From positions 1 through 49,423 of the forward strand of contig JAQICF010000035.1 of assembly GCA_027858795.1 (NCBI GenBank): a stretch of DNA of 49,423 bases, read 5' to 3'. A program made the position numbers and the translations under genes. Below the pieces are notes generated by a model. It did no database searches and was not told the origin of the DNA. It was given only the letters and a program-made list of their open reading frames with translations. The DNA is from Candidatus Delongbacteria bacterium. GTDB taxonomy: Bacteria; Delongbacteria; UBA4055. Positions 1 through 9,604 of this stretch are shown here, piece after piece. Numbering within the stretch: position 1 is the first letter of the stretch; every line of letters begins with the position of its first letter.

Positions 1-948
1 TAACCTGCTATATTCTTTTTCATCAAGAGAATAGGCTTTTATTATTGTATCTTCAACACTTTTACTTGTGGAATTTTCTATAATAAATCCATTTTCACCA
101 TCTTTTATCTGCTCTTTAAATTGATCTAAATTTGAACATAAAACTGGGACACCACAATATAAAGCTTCAATAGATGCTAAAGGAAAGCCCTCAGATCTTG
201 ATGGAATTATAAAAAATCTACTCTCGTTCAATTTTCTTGCAATATCAACATGGTCTAGACCTGAATATATTTTAATATTATATTCTTTTGAAATGCTCCT
301 TAATTCATCTAAATAATCACCAATGCCAATAAAGCACCATCTATAATCCAATTTAAAATTCTTTATTGCTTCGATTATAAGGTCAATACCTTTAATCTTT
401 GTAAAGCTACCTACAAATGTAAAATCATATTTTTTTTTGACTTCCTTATTATAGTAAAATATTTCGTGATTTACTCCTGCTGGCAAATTATAATTTGATT
501 CTAAGAAAAATTTATTATGAAAATTATTCGCTAATTTTTTTCCTACACAAATTGTAGTTACTTTTGCAAATCGTAACAATAGATTTATTGTTTTTCTTAA
601 CAAAATATTTTCTGGAAACATGTTAACATCACTTCCATGCAATGTTAAAATAATAATGGATCGTGGATGAAATAATTTATAGATAAAACCAAAGATACAG
701 TGAAAAGATAAGTAATGAATATGTAAAACATCATAGTATTTAAATAGCAGAAAAATTGAAGAAAACATAAAGTGTAAATATTTAAATACACTCCCGAAAA
801 AATTTGTATTCCTTCTTTTCATTGCTTTTATTTCAAATACATGATCTTTGAAATTATTATGTAAATATTCATATTGATTTTTAACAAATATCCCACCATA
901 ATGAAAATCTTTTGAAGGATACATATTTGAATAAATTAAAATTTTCAA
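1..948 (-). CDS. GT4 family glycosyltransferase, partial (3' end outside window)
   Basis: The frame is open from 948 to the left edge (316 codons) with no stop, so the C-terminus is cut off by the window. The likely start is TTG at 948, giving MKILIYSNMYPSKDFHYGG, a typical GT4 N-terminal Rossmann strand; no ATG fits as well and the upstream gene stops 8 nt before. A GT-B donor-site motif reads SRSEGFPLASIEAL (E-x7-E) near residue 250. Known family role: transfer of a sugar from a nucleotide donor to a growing glycan at the cytoplasmic membrane face. It is the most downstream visible gene of the minus-strand polysaccharide operon. Donor and acceptor cannot be told from sequence. Confidence 0.85.
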   Translation of the reverse strand, partial: MKILIYSNMYPSKDFHYGGIFVKNQYEYLHNNFKDHVFEIKAMKRRNTNFFGSVFKYLHFMFSSIFLLFKYYDVLHIHYLSFHCIFGFIYKLFHPRSIIILTLHGSDVNMFPENILLRKTINLLLRFAKVTTICVGKKLANNFHNKFFLESNYNLPAGVNHEIFYYNKEVKKKYDFTFVGSFTKIKGIDLIIEAIKNFKLDYRWCFIGIGDYLDELRSISKEYNIKIYSGLDHVDIARKLNESRFFIIPSRSEGFPLASIEALYCGVPVLCSNLDQFKEQIKDGENGFIIENSTSKSVEDTIIKAYSLDEKEYSRL

Positions 949-956
949 AAAGAACT

Positions 957-2060
957 CTATTTTAATACTTCTTTATATAGTCTAATGTAACTATTATACA
1001 TTTTGCTTACCGAAAATTCATTAATTATTTTTTCATAACCATTCATACCAAATTTTTTACGTAATGATTCGTTTTCAATTAGTATTTTTATTTTATTTCC
1101 CATATCCTGTACATTGAATGGCTCGACTAAAAATCCTGTTTCATTATCGAAGACCAGCTCTTCAGTTCCACCGTTCCTAGTAGCTACAACTGGTTTTTTC
1201 ATAGCCATATATTCCATAATTGAATTTGGGATACCTTCCCTGTGAATTTTTACATTTGTGGATAGCACACATATATCACATAAACTTATTATTACTTCAA
1301 CATCACTTCTAGCCCCCACGAAAATGAATCTGTCTTTATTTATTCCTTTTGATTTTACTATGTGCTTTATTGTTTCTAATGTGTCACCTTCTCCAACCAT
1401 AATTAGAGACAAATCGTATCCATCTTCAATCAATTTACTTATTGCTTGAATTACTGTTTTATGATCTTTTTGAGCATAAAACCTTGCTATCATTCCAATA
1501 ACATATTTGCTTTTAATATTTTCTGACACATCAATGTTGATTTCTTTCTTCTCTATTCTGCTTATATCAAATCCATTGTGAATAACTCTGTATTTCTTGT
1601 CTTCTTTTTTTCCATAAGCTTCCAATCCTGCTCGCGAGTTTGCAATAATCCTTGACGAAAAAAGAAATAGCAATTTAGAATAAATCCATGACTTAGATAG
1701 TGTTTTGCATGGTATTGCATTTCTAATGCTGCCATTAATTAGACAAGCTCCGTTTATTAGTTTTGCAGGTAATACTGCTAATGTTGAATACCACTCCCAT
1801 GAATGTATTATATCAGGTTGAAATTCATTTACTGTCTTAAGTATATTAATTATTAGTTTAAAATCAAAAAATTTAGTTTTATTAAGAATTACATAGTCAA
1901 TCGACAAATTTTTAAAATCTTCATATAAAGGATGATTATATAAAACAATTACAAGAGGGATTATGTCGTTATGCTTTTTAATTTCTTTTAATAAGGTGGT
2001 TAGCTGCCTTTCTTTACCACCACCCATACCCAAAGTATCAACAATGTATAATATTTTCAT
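957..2060 (-). CDS. GT4 family glycosyltransferase
   Basis: A 367-residue GT-B enzyme. The N-terminus MKILYIVDTLGMGGGKERQ is the acceptor-domain strand and glycine loop of GT4 enzymes. The C-terminal domain has EGIPNSIME (E-x7-E, near residues 275-283) followed by KPVVATRNGGTEELV, the usual nucleotide-sugar binding region. No signal peptide or membrane segment is seen, fitting a cytosolic or peripheral enzyme. It lies 29 nt downstream of an acyltransferase and 8 nt upstream of the next glycosyltransferase on the same strand, so it is co-transcribed in repeat-unit assembly. The sugar it transfers is unknown. Confidence 0.88.
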   Translation of the reverse strand: MKILYIVDTLGMGGGKERQLTTLLKEIKKHNDIIPLVIVLYNHPLYEDFKNLSIDYVILNKTKFFDFKLIINILKTVNEFQPDIIHSWEWYSTLAVLPAKLINGACLINGSIRNAIPCKTLSKSWIYSKLLFLFSSRIIANSRAGLEAYGKKEDKKYRVIHNGFDISRIEKKEINIDVSENIKSKYVIGMIARFYAQKDHKTVIQAISKLIEDGYDLSLIMVGEGDTLETIKHIVKSKGINKDRFIFVGARSDVEVIISLCDICVLSTNVKIHREGIPNSIMEYMAMKKPVVATRNGGTEELVFDNETGFLVEPFNVQDMGNKIKILIENESLRKKFGMNGYEKIINEFSVSKMYNSYIRLYKEVLK

Positions 2061-2089
2061 TTAAATTTAATCCTATTGTTGGGCAAAGC

Positions 2090-2647
2090 TTATAATCGGT
2101 TTGTTCTTTCAAGTTCTTCAAGTTGATTTAAAATTTCCTGTTTTCTTTTTTCCCCTTTAGAATCAACAAATATTGCATGCTTCAAAGCTGATTTTTTATA
2201 TTCTTCTAAAGTTTTTATTTTCCGTGCAGGTACACCACCGTAAACACTATTTGATTCAACATTTCCTGTAACTACACTATTTGCAGCAATCACAACATTG
2301 TCTCCTATAGTTGCACCTGGCATGACAGCTGAGTTTGACCCAAAGAAAACATTGTTGCCAACTTTAATCCTTTTAAAAATATTTATATTGGGATATTCTT
2401 TTCTAAATATCCCAACCCCTCCATCGTGAGTATGAAAAGCAATATTTTGTGTAATTGTAATATCATTACCCAGGGTTACTAGGTACGGTTCTGATCCAAA
2501 AAATATATTTCCAGTTACTCTTATATTTTTACCAGCTTTAAACTTTAATCTTTTCTTATAAACATTTATTTTTTCATAAGGATCAGCAAGATATAATTCA
2601 GCACGTAAAACAATTTTATCAAAAAGATTTTTAAATTTTTTTATCAT
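2090..2647 (-). CDS. Hexapeptide-repeat O-acyltransferase (WbbJ/LbH type)
   Basis: A 185-residue left-handed beta-helix acyltransferase. Several hexapeptide turns (GNDITITQNIAFH, GNNVFFGSNSAVMPGATIGDNVVIAANSVVTGN) are followed by the family signature YGGVPARKI. The histidine in AFHTHDGG is a good catalytic-base candidate. Enzymes of this family move acetyl or another acyl group from acyl-CoA to a sugar. It is packed 4 nt from the glycosyltransferase at 2652, so it probably decorates the polysaccharide or a precursor sugar. The C-terminal 35 residues are charged and probably helical. Substrate is not predictable. Confidence 0.85.
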   Translation of the reverse strand: MIKKFKNLFDKIVLRAELYLADPYEKINVYKKRLKFKAGKNIRVTGNIFFGSEPYLVTLGNDITITQNIAFHTHDGGVGIFRKEYPNINIFKRIKVGNNVFFGSNSAVMPGATIGDNVVIAANSVVTGNVESNSVYGGVPARKIKTLEEYKKSALKHAIFVDSKGEKRKQEILNQLEELERTNRL

Positions 2648-2651
2648 TATT

Positions 2652-3830
2652 TTACCCTTTTATTAAATCTATAACATTTTTGGCAAGTTCTAGATAATTA
2701 AAGTTTTTTAATGCTGCATTTCTTCCAGCTTCCCCAATTTTTTTAGCTTTATCAGGGTATGACAATAGCTCAATTATTTTATTTGCAAAAGATTCTACAC
2801 TATCGGGTTCTGCAATATATGCATCTACACCATTGGTTAAGTAAAGAGAAATTTCCCCAGTATTCGTGATAACTATAGGATTAGATGTTGAAAGATATTC
2901 TCCCAGCTTAGTAGGGAAACAAGAATCCGCTTGTTCACTTGATGGTTTTGCTAATACCAATCCTGCTGCGGAATTTAATAGTTCTATCATTTCTTGTCTA
3001 GAAATAAAACCTTTAAAAACAATTCTGTCTTTGACTCCTCCTTCTTCAACAGCTTTGTTTATCGCTTCTTTGTCAGGTGTATTATCAATGTTACCAGTAA
3101 GGAGTAAATCTGTTTCCGGGAATTCCTTGGCAATAAGGTTAAATGCCTTAATTATTGTAACAATACCATCTTTAATCTGATATAAAGGCCCTGTATAAAC
3201 TAAATTCCTTGTCCTAGGAACTTCGCTTCTATATATATCTTTCTCATCGATAATCACAGGATGCAGAAGCATTTTCGTCTTCTTTGATGTCATTTTAGAA
3301 TAGTGATCGTATAGATATTCAGAGATCGCTAAAAAGCCATACAAATTCTTATAGATAAACTTGCTATAGAGATAATTCTTTAATTTGTAAATTCCATGTT
3401 GTTTTTTACCATGAAAGGGCAACTCTGCTCTTTCCACAATAAATTTAATCCTAAAAAAATTAAATACCAGTTTGAAGAGCATCACATGATAAAAAGAATT
3501 ACTACTAATCAACATAGCAGCATCACATTTATTCTTAACTACTGTGTGTGCAGCATAAATTGGGCCAAAAATATCATCAATTCGTCGTTTGATAAAATAC
3601 TTACTTCTTATAGGCGATTTAACTGAATATTTAAATTTGACACCCTTAACTTCTCCAGATCTGATTGTGTTTTTAGTCGTTGAAGCAGTACAATATTTTT
3701 CTGTAGGTTTTACAGCAATAATATCAACATCAACACCATTCTCTTTTAATCCTTTAGCATGGTAAACAACTCTATTTGTTGTTGCCATACCTTCAGGAAA
3801 ACAAGCCAAAGTTAGAATCGAAACTTTCAA
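2652..3830 (-). CDS. GT4 family glycosyltransferase
   Basis: A 392-residue GT-B glycosyltransferase. It starts MKVSILTLACFPEGMATTNR; the central region has NLVYTGPLYQIKDGIVTIIKAF, and the donor-site segment near residue 300 is SSEQADSCFPTKLGEYLSTSNPIVIT, a GT4 variant in which the acidic pair is embedded in a PTKLGEYL helix. No membrane segment is obvious. It sits 10 nt downstream of the GDP-mannose epimerase-like gene, which hints but does not prove that a GDP-hexose may be its donor. Confidence 0.85.
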   Translation of the reverse strand: MKVSILTLACFPEGMATTNRVVYHAKGLKENGVDVDIIAVKPTEKYCTASTTKNTIRSGEVKGVKFKYSVKSPIRSKYFIKRRIDDIFGPIYAAHTVVKNKCDAAMLISSNSFYHVMLFKLVFNFFRIKFIVERAELPFHGKKQHGIYKLKNYLYSKFIYKNLYGFLAISEYLYDHYSKMTSKKTKMLLHPVIIDEKDIYRSEVPRTRNLVYTGPLYQIKDGIVTIIKAFNLIAKEFPETDLLLTGNIDNTPDKEAINKAVEEGGVKDRIVFKGFISRQEMIELLNSAAGLVLAKPSSEQADSCFPTKLGEYLSTSNPIVITNTGEISLYLTNGVDAYIAEPDSVESFANKIIELLSYPDKAKKIGEAGRNAALKNFNYLELAKNVIDLIKG

Positions 3831-3840
3831 AAATACTCCG

Positions 3841-4860
3841 TTATTTTACTTTTTCATATTGTTCTTTAATCCAATGATATGTCTTTATCATTCCATCTTT
3901 CAATTTATAATCTGGAGCCCATCCCAGCTTTTCCTTAATGAGATTATTGTCTGAATTTCTCCCTCTAACGCCTAAAGGTCCAGGAATGTGCTTTACAGTT
4001 ATATCTTTCCCTGATTCATCTACAACTATCTGTAAAAGTTGATTGATCGTTACCATCTCATCAGAACCAATATTTACAGGATCAGTAAAATCGGAGTTCA
4101 TAAGTCTTCTTACACCTTCAATACATTCATCAATATATAGGAATGATCTTGTTTGCTTACCATCTCCCCACATTTCTATCTCACCACCATTTGCAGATTC
4201 GCATACTTTCCTGCACATTGCAGCAGGAGCTTTTTCTCTACCACCTGTCCAAGTTCCTTCAATGCCGAAAATATTGTGAAATCTTGCTATTCTTACATTA
4301 AGCTTATGATTCCTTGCAAATGCCATAAATAATCTTTCACTGAATAATTTTTCCCAACCGTATTCACTATCAGGAGCTGCAGGATAAGCTGAACTTTCTG
4401 CACAATTGGGATTGTCGGGATCCATTTGATTATGCTCAGGATACATACAAGCTGAAGATGAATAAAATAACTTCTGCACATTATGTCTAACAGCCCATTC
4501 AGCTACATTTAAATTGATCAATGCTGAATTATGCATAATCTCTGCATCATTATCACCTGAAAACACAAATCCAGCTCCACCCATGTCTGCGGCAAGTTGA
4601 TATACTTCATCAAAACCTGGTTTATCTGTTTTCAAACCGAAGCTACCTTTGAAAGTTATATTTTGAAATGGAGAGAACATTACTTCATCAACTACAGCAT
4701 TCTGTCTAAGATCACCAATAATAAATTCATCTGCTTCTGTTTCATCAAATTCAGGATGTTTAAGATCAACACCTCTTACATAGAAACCTTCACTTTTTAA
4801 TCTTTTAACCAGATGACTTCCTATGAATCCACCTGCTCCTAATACTAATGCTGATTTCAT
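3841..4860 (-). CDS. gme: GDP-mannose 3,5-epimerase-like NAD-dependent epimerase
   Basis: A 339-residue extended SDR enzyme whose landmarks match GDP-mannose 3,5-epimerase (GME), known best from plants: GAGGFIGSH (residues 8-16), AADMGGAGF (90-98), SSSACMYPE (134-142), YGWEK (167-171), GTWTGGREKAPAAMCRK (202-218), MWGDGKQTRSF (230-240) and NIGSDEMV (263-270). By analogy with plant GME, C138 and K210 are the acid/base pair and Y167/K171 the SDR pair; all are present. The family converts GDP-mannose to GDP-L-galactose (and GDP-L-gulose) with tightly bound NAD. It starts at ATG with a GGAG ribosome site and has its own promoter (4949-4977), leading the last sub-operon of the polysaccharide locus. 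A closely related epimerase with another substrate cannot be excluded. Confidence 0.85.
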   Translation of the reverse strand: MKSALVLGAGGFIGSHLVKRLKSEGFYVRGVDLKHPEFDETEADEFIIGDLRQNAVVDEVMFSPFQNITFKGSFGLKTDKPGFDEVYQLAADMGGAGFVFSGDNDAEIMHNSALINLNVAEWAVRHNVQKLFYSSSACMYPEHNQMDPDNPNCAESSAYPAAPDSEYGWEKLFSERLFMAFARNHKLNVRIARFHNIFGIEGTWTGGREKAPAAMCRKVCESANGGEIEMWGDGKQTRSFLYIDECIEGVRRLMNSDFTDPVNIGSDEMVTINQLLQIVVDESGKDITVKHIPGPLGVRGRNSDNNLIKEKLGWAPDYKLKDGMIKTYHWIKEQYEKVK

Positions 4861-4948
4861 TTCCCTCTCCTTTATAAAATAAATTTTAATTAATAAGTGG
4901 CTTATACTGAATGCTCAGCTATAAGTTCGCTATGAATTTAAGGTTTAA

Positions 4949-4977
4949 AATATAATTGATTCAATTGGAATTGTCAA
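4949..4977 (-). promoter_or_regulatory. Sigma-70-type promoter upstream of the GDP-mannose epimerase gene
   Basis: On the minus strand TTGACA (4972-4977) is followed after exactly 17 nt by TATATT (4949-4954), about 90 nt before the ATG at 4860. The 240-nt gap 4861-5101 holds nothing else recognisable. Confidence 0.65.
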
Positions 4978-5101
4978 ATTATGAATCATTTAAGTGAAGT
5001 TTATTCTAAAACTCGGCTGTAATTTTATAAAAGTACTCCGACAATCTAAGATATAAAGAATCCTAGCAATAAAGAGCATTATAGATAGATAGACAACTGT
5101 T

Positions 5102-5731
5102 TCATGATTTTATCATTCCTTCAGCTTCAATTTCCTTTATTACCTTACATGGGTTTCCAACAGCTATAACATTAGAAGGGATATCTTTTGTAACAACACT
5201 GTCCGCTCCTATTACACTATTCTTCCCAATAGTCACACCTTTTAACACAACACAATTCAAACCTAACCAAACATTATCTTCTATAATAATGGGTTTGGGA
5301 TCTGGGGGAAAATTCCTTTTATCGGGATCTATACCATGCCAATCATAATCTGTTATTGTAGTATTTGCACCGCAAAGAACATCATCCCCTATTCGGATAC
5401 TACCAGCTGCAGCGATAACAGTTCCACTAAAACCTGAATTGTCTCCTATTACTATTTCAGCTTTATCTCTTAATGTAGAAATTATACACTTTCTATTTAT
5501 TCCTACCAAATTTGATATATCGTTAGACCTAAAACTACAGTTATCACCAATAATAATTTCACTGTTTGTTTTTCGTACTATAATTGGGACACCCCAAGCA
5601 TGTAATCCTTTACCAGTTTTAATACCCTTGAAAAATAATAAGATTTTAGTTAAAATAGTTGAAATCATTGAATTATAACGAAGGTAGTATCTTCTTGTAA
5701 AATTAAATATTTTACCTGAAATATCTAGCAT
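5102..5731 (-). CDS. Hexapeptide-repeat acyltransferase (WcaF/WbbJ type)
   Basis: A 209-residue left-handed beta-helix acyltransferase, longer at the N-terminus than its neighbour at 2090. Hexapeptide turns run through [22 protein letters not shown] and [22 protein letters not shown], and end in [24 protein letters not shown] and AVGNPCKVI. The loop DYDWHGIDP carries the likely catalytic histidine, as in colanic-acid and O-antigen acetyltransferases. About 40 hydrophobic/basic residues precede the helix and may form an amphipathic anchor. It probably acylates the polysaccharide repeat or its precursor. It lies about 240 nt upstream of the GME-like gene. Confidence 0.83.
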   Translation of the reverse strand: MLDISGKIFNFTRRYYLRYNSMISTILTKILLFFKGIKTGKGLHAWGVPIIVRKTNSEIIIGDNCSFRSNDISNLVGINRKCIISTLRDKAEIVIGDNSGFSGTVIAAAGSIRIGDDVLCGANTTITDYDWHGIDPDKRNFPPDPKPIIIEDNVWLGLNCVVLKGVTIGKNSVIGADSVVTKDIPSNVIAVGNPCKVIKEIEAEGMIKS

Positions 5732-5883
5732 GTGTTATGTTTTTTTTTGTTAATGATTATTACTCACTATCTTGATAATACAATATGAAAGGAATATTTA
5801 CAACAACTTAATAGGATAAATTATTTGTAACAATTCTTTAACATTGAATATTTTGCAGACCATAAAACAACTATAATTAACAC

Positions 5884-7311
5884 CTATTGATCATCCTTTT
5901 TTTTTTCTAGAACAAAAGTACTAGTATCTATACCATTGTACCTTATTGCTGCTACTATAGCCATTAAATAAACAGCAAGCCTTCCTCCATAAATATTTAA
6001 ATATCCTGCTGCTGTTTGCATATAAATCAAAAATGCCAAAGAATAAAAATATGGAATTAAATATACATAACTATTTTCTTTTTTACTTTTTTTATGACAA
6101 TAATAAAAAAATGAAAAATTAAACAGAAGGAAAAGTAAAGCTACAAATATTCCTTTTAGTACAGCGAACTTTAAAATAATATTATGCATCCCTCCCTGTT
6201 TACCCATTGCCCAATCCTTTCCTCCAACAGGAAACATTAAAGTATAGAATAATTCATTATTTCTTCGATCGCCAATCCCTATAGCCCAATGTTCTGAGAT
6301 TAATAAAGAAGCAATTTTGTATAAATCAATTCTTTGTGTAGCAGTATCAGTAGCGATTCTTTCCTTAACCATGTTGGAATCTTTTATTTCTGTTTCTAAA
6401 TTATCTTCTGGCAAATAGGCATAAACTAAAACAAAGAATACTGCCGTAGCAACTATAAAGTATTTCAAGTATTTAAGTAATAATTTGGTTTTAAAAGATA
6501 TCATAAAAACAAAAAATATTGATATAACTGCTAGCCAAGAGCCCCTTGAAAAATTAAGTAAAATACCAAATGAAAGAAATCCGATTAGAATATTTCTAAT
6601 TATTGTATCCTTATGTTTAAAAACCAACAACAATATCGCTAACAAAGTAACTAATGCATGATCATGTGCTGTAGGGAATATACCGGTCATTCTTTTATAA
6701 TTACTAAAGGCGACAGCCATTGGCCCAGTTTTCATTATCCATGGATCAATAAAAAACTGTAAAATTCCAAAAACAGTACTTATAATGGCCATATATTTCA
6801 AAGCTTCAAACAGACTAAATATCATTTCCTTATCTATTACTTTAGCTAGTGCATAATAAAGTAATAGTGATTGCATCAATAAATAATATTCTTGCTTGAC
6901 TAAATCACCACCAATTGTATTTTGTGACTTGTGAATATATATAACAACAATTTGAATGATGAAGAATAAATATAAAAATATCTCATAAATTGGAACTCTT
7001 TTTTTTACTTTCAATTTGTTTTTATTTTTTAAATAATTTATGATTACATATATCAATAAAAAAACAGTTAAATATCCATCAATTTTCCAATATCTACCGG
7101 TTATTGCAATAAATGGATTAATCCTTGCAAAGATATTCGTCCTAACAACAGGAGTAAAAAAGAACCAAGCTAATATTATAAAAGTTATTAATCTTTGAGG
7201 TGGTGATTCTTTTTGTATTATTATAAAAGAGAAGAAAAGCGATATCCACAAATACGCATAAATGTAGTACGCGTACGAAAAGGATATATCAAAATCGAAA
7301 AAATAGCTCAC
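5884..7311 (-). CDS. O-antigen polymerase/ligase family membrane protein (Wzy-like)
   Basis: A 475-residue polytopic membrane protein with roughly 11-12 hydrophobic segments and a large loop around residues 305-375, where Wzy and WaaL proteins carry their periplasmic catalytic loop. The stretch NFSRGSWLAVISIFF is the R-G-x(2,3) motif typical of the O-antigen ligase/polymerase family (PF04932). The loop contains HWAIGIGDRRNN. Because the locus also has flippase, chain-length regulator and exporter, polymerase (Wzy) is the better guess than lipid-A ligase, but the family does not separate the two on sequence. It lies 15 nt from the Wzz-like gene. Confidence 0.78.
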   Translation of the reverse strand: MSYFFDFDISFSYAYYIYAYLWISLFFSFIIIQKESPPQRLITFIILAWFFFTPVVRTNIFARINPFIAITGRYWKIDGYLTVFLLIYVIINYLKNKNKLKVKKRVPIYEIFLYLFFIIQIVVIYIHKSQNTIGGDLVKQEYYLLMQSLLLYYALAKVIDKEMIFSLFEALKYMAIISTVFGILQFFIDPWIMKTGPMAVAFSNYKRMTGIFPTAHDHALVTLLAILLLVFKHKDTIIRNILIGFLSFGILLNFSRGSWLAVISIFFVFMISFKTKLLLKYLKYFIVATAVFFVLVYAYLPEDNLETEIKDSNMVKERIATDTATQRIDLYKIASLLISEHWAIGIGDRRNNELFYTLMFPVGGKDWAMGKQGGMHNIILKFAVLKGIFVALLFLLFNFSFFYYCHKKSKKENSYVYLIPYFYSLAFLIYMQTAAGYLNIYGGRLAVYLMAIVAAIRYNGIDTSTFVLEKKKDDQ

Positions 7312-7326
7312 AAATCACCAATATTT

Positions 7327-8316
7327 TTAACGAAATATGTTTTTAAACTTTTTTAAAATATCTTTTGTGTAATACTTCTCTTTAAACAATAAAGCAACGA
7401 CAATTAATATGAACGCTAACATAGTATTAACAACAACAATGTATTTCTTTCTCGGATAAACAGGGAACATCGATATTACACCCTTATCTAATATGGCAAC
7501 TACAGGCTTTACTCTGACTTCCTCAAGTAACATCAACTCTAATTGTTTCGATATCATTACGTAAACGTCTTGAGCGATTCTAAATTTCCTATCATGTCTT
7601 ATCAGTTCGGCATTAAGTTGTGGCGATTGCGATTTAAAATTCTTTTCTTTGAATTGTATATATTCCGTTTCAACTCGATTTAATCTAGCTTTTGAATCTT
7701 TATATCTTTTTTGAAGGTACTCTCTACTAGAAACAAGTGTCTTACGTTCTTCATGTTGAAGATAACTCGTTACTGCTCCCCCGATATAGTTGGCGATATC
7801 AGCTGCTAATAGCCTTTCTGGCATTCTTACCCGGATTGTAATTAAATAAGTTTCTTTATTATCTCTAACATTTACTCTTTGAGACAACATCATATTTGCA
7901 ACTTCAAGTTGGTATTCTAATTTTTCATAGCTTTTATCAAGTTCCCAGTATTGAATTAAATTTACAGAATCTGTAAAAGCTTTCGTTTTATACTTTCTTA
8001 AAATTATCTCATCTCTAATTCTTTTACTCTTTATAACTTCTGGAATATGATATACACCTATCTTATTTACAACACCGTAACCTGAGATTAAAGCACTAAA
8101 TGGATTTTCTGATGCTTTTTTATTTGGGTATAATGTAACTACTGATTTGTACGCAGGTGTAACTAGTAAAACATAAATACTCGAAATTAAACTTATCAAA
8201 AAGGTAAGAAGTATTATAATTTTTTTATTATGATACAGAATCTTCAACAAAAGAAAAATATCTACTTGTTCAAAAGATTGGATATTCTGTGAATTTTTAT
8301 TTTCTGTTTTGTCCAA
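7327..8316 (-). CDS. Chain-length determinant protein (Wzz/PCP family)
   Basis: A 329-residue polysaccharide co-polymerase. The first membrane segment lies near residues 33-54 (IIILLTFLISLISSIYVLLV) and the second near 291-311 (VVNTMLAFILIVVALLF), preceded by the proline-rich motif MFPVYPRKKY. Between them is a periplasmic domain with a long helical stretch near 170-260. There is no C-terminal tyrosine kinase domain, so it is a Wzz-type protein without BY-kinase. It lies between the polymerase-like gene and the sugar dehydrogenase in the same operon and should set glycan chain length with Wzy. Confidence 0.85.
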   Translation of the reverse strand: MDKTENKNSQNIQSFEQVDIFLLLKILYHNKKIIILLTFLISLISSIYVLLVTPAYKSVVTLYPNKKASENPFSALISGYGVVNKIGVYHIPEVIKSKRIRDEIILRKYKTKAFTDSVNLIQYWELDKSYEKLEYQLEVANMMLSQRVNVRDNKETYLITIRVRMPERLLAADIANYIGGAVTSYLQHEERKTLVSSREYLQKRYKDSKARLNRVETEYIQFKEKNFKSQSPQLNAELIRHDRKFRIAQDVYVMISKQLELMLLEEVRVKPVVAILDKGVISMFPVYPRKKYIVVVNTMLAFILIVVALLFKEKYYTKDILKKFKNIFR

Positions 8317-8333
8317 TGTTAGTCCTTTTATTT

Positions 8334-9596
8334 TTATAATCTACCATCAATTATATTATTATCTAATATACTCTTAACATCATATATTACCGTATCTTTA
8401 CCTTGTACTAACTTTACAAGATCTATTTTTTTAAACTCATCATGAGAAACAGCACTAATAACGGCATTGTATTTCTTATTAAGTTTAGGTATTAATTTCA
8501 CTCCATATTCATCCTTAACTTCTTCTTTATCCGCCCAAGGATCGTAAACATCTATTTTAGCACCAAATTCACGTAATTCATCAACAATATCAATTACTCT
8601 TGAATTCCTGATATCCGGGCAATTTTCTTTGAAAGTCATTCCAAGTATCAATATCTTCGAATCTTTTATAGCATGGCCTTTCTTGATCATCAACTTAATA
8701 ACTTTATTAGCAACGAACATACCCATATTGTCATTGATTCTTCTTCCAGCCAAAATAACTTCAGGATGGTAACCTATCTCTTGAGCTTTATGAGTAAGGT
8801 AATATGGATCAACACCAATACAGTGACCTCCAACTAATCCAGGTCTAAAAGGTAAAAAATTCCATTTTGATCCAGCAGCTTCCAGTACTTCAATAGTATC
8901 AATGCCTAGTATGTCAAATATTAGAGCAAGTTCATTAACAAAGGCAATATTGATATCTCTCTGTGAATTTTCAATTACTTTTGCTGCTTCTGCTACTTTT
9001 ATAGAAGATGTCTTATGAGTACCTGCTTTAATAATAGTTTTATATAAATTATCCACGACAGTAGCAATTTTTGGAGTTGATCCACTTGTAACTTTTACTA
9101 TAGTTGTTAAAGTATTTACTTTATCCCCGGGATTTATCCTTTCAGGTGAAAAACCAACATAAAAATCTTTATTAAATATCAATCCAGATTCTTTTTCAAG
9201 AATTGGTACGCATTCTTCTTCCGTTGCACCCGGATATACTGTTGATTCGTAAATCACAATATCATCTTTTGATAAAACTTGAGCAACAGTTTTTGAAGCA
9301 CCAATAAGAGGTGTAAGATCAGGGTTCTTAAATTTATCAATTGGTGTTGGAACTGCCACTATATAATAATTACAGTCTTTTATATCATTGATTTTACTCG
9401 TGCATTTTAAAAGCTTTGCCGATTTAAGATCTTTAGATTCAACTTCCAGTGTTTTATCTACTCCACTATTTAATTCCTTAACCCTCTTTGAGTTAACATC
9501 AAATCCAACAGTTTTATAATGTTTTCCAAATTCTACTGCTAAAGGTAAACCTACATAACCTAATCCAATAATTGCAATTTTTATCTTACCATTCAT
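8334..9596 (-). CDS. tviB: UDP-N-acetylhexosamine/UDP-glucose 6-dehydrogenase (TviB/WbpA type)
   Basis: A 420-residue nucleotide-sugar dehydrogenase. The NAD site is GLGYVG (residues 11-16), followed by VPTPID, ESTVYPGATEE and GFSPERINPGD. The catalytic cysteine is C259 in GGHCIGVDPYYLTHKA, and the C-terminal UDP-binding domain has GMTFKENCPDIRNS. The HCIGVDPYYL context and FSPERINPGDK are typical of the TviB/WbpO branch, which oxidises UDP-GlcNAc or UDP-GalNAc to the uronic acid in two NAD-dependent steps; UDP-glucose cannot be excluded. It is adjacent (8 nt) to a UDP-uronate epimerase-like gene, so the two probably make an acidic sugar for the polymer. Confidence 0.88.
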   Translation of the reverse strand: MNGKIKIAIIGLGYVGLPLAVEFGKHYKTVGFDVNSKRVKELNSGVDKTLEVESKDLKSAKLLKCTSKINDIKDCNYYIVAVPTPIDKFKNPDLTPLIGASKTVAQVLSKDDIVIYESTVYPGATEEECVPILEKESGLIFNKDFYVGFSPERINPGDKVNTLTTIVKVTSGSTPKIATVVDNLYKTIIKAGTHKTSSIKVAEAAKVIENSQRDINIAFVNELALIFDILGIDTIEVLEAAGSKWNFLPFRPGLVGGHCIGVDPYYLTHKAQEIGYHPEVILAGRRINDNMGMFVANKVIKLMIKKGHAIKDSKILILGMTFKENCPDIRNSRVIDIVDELREFGAKIDVYDPWADKEEVKDEYGVKLIPKLNKKYNAVISAVSHDEFKKIDLVKLVQGKDTVIYDVKSILDNNIIDGRL

Positions 9597-9604
9597 TTTT
9601 TATC

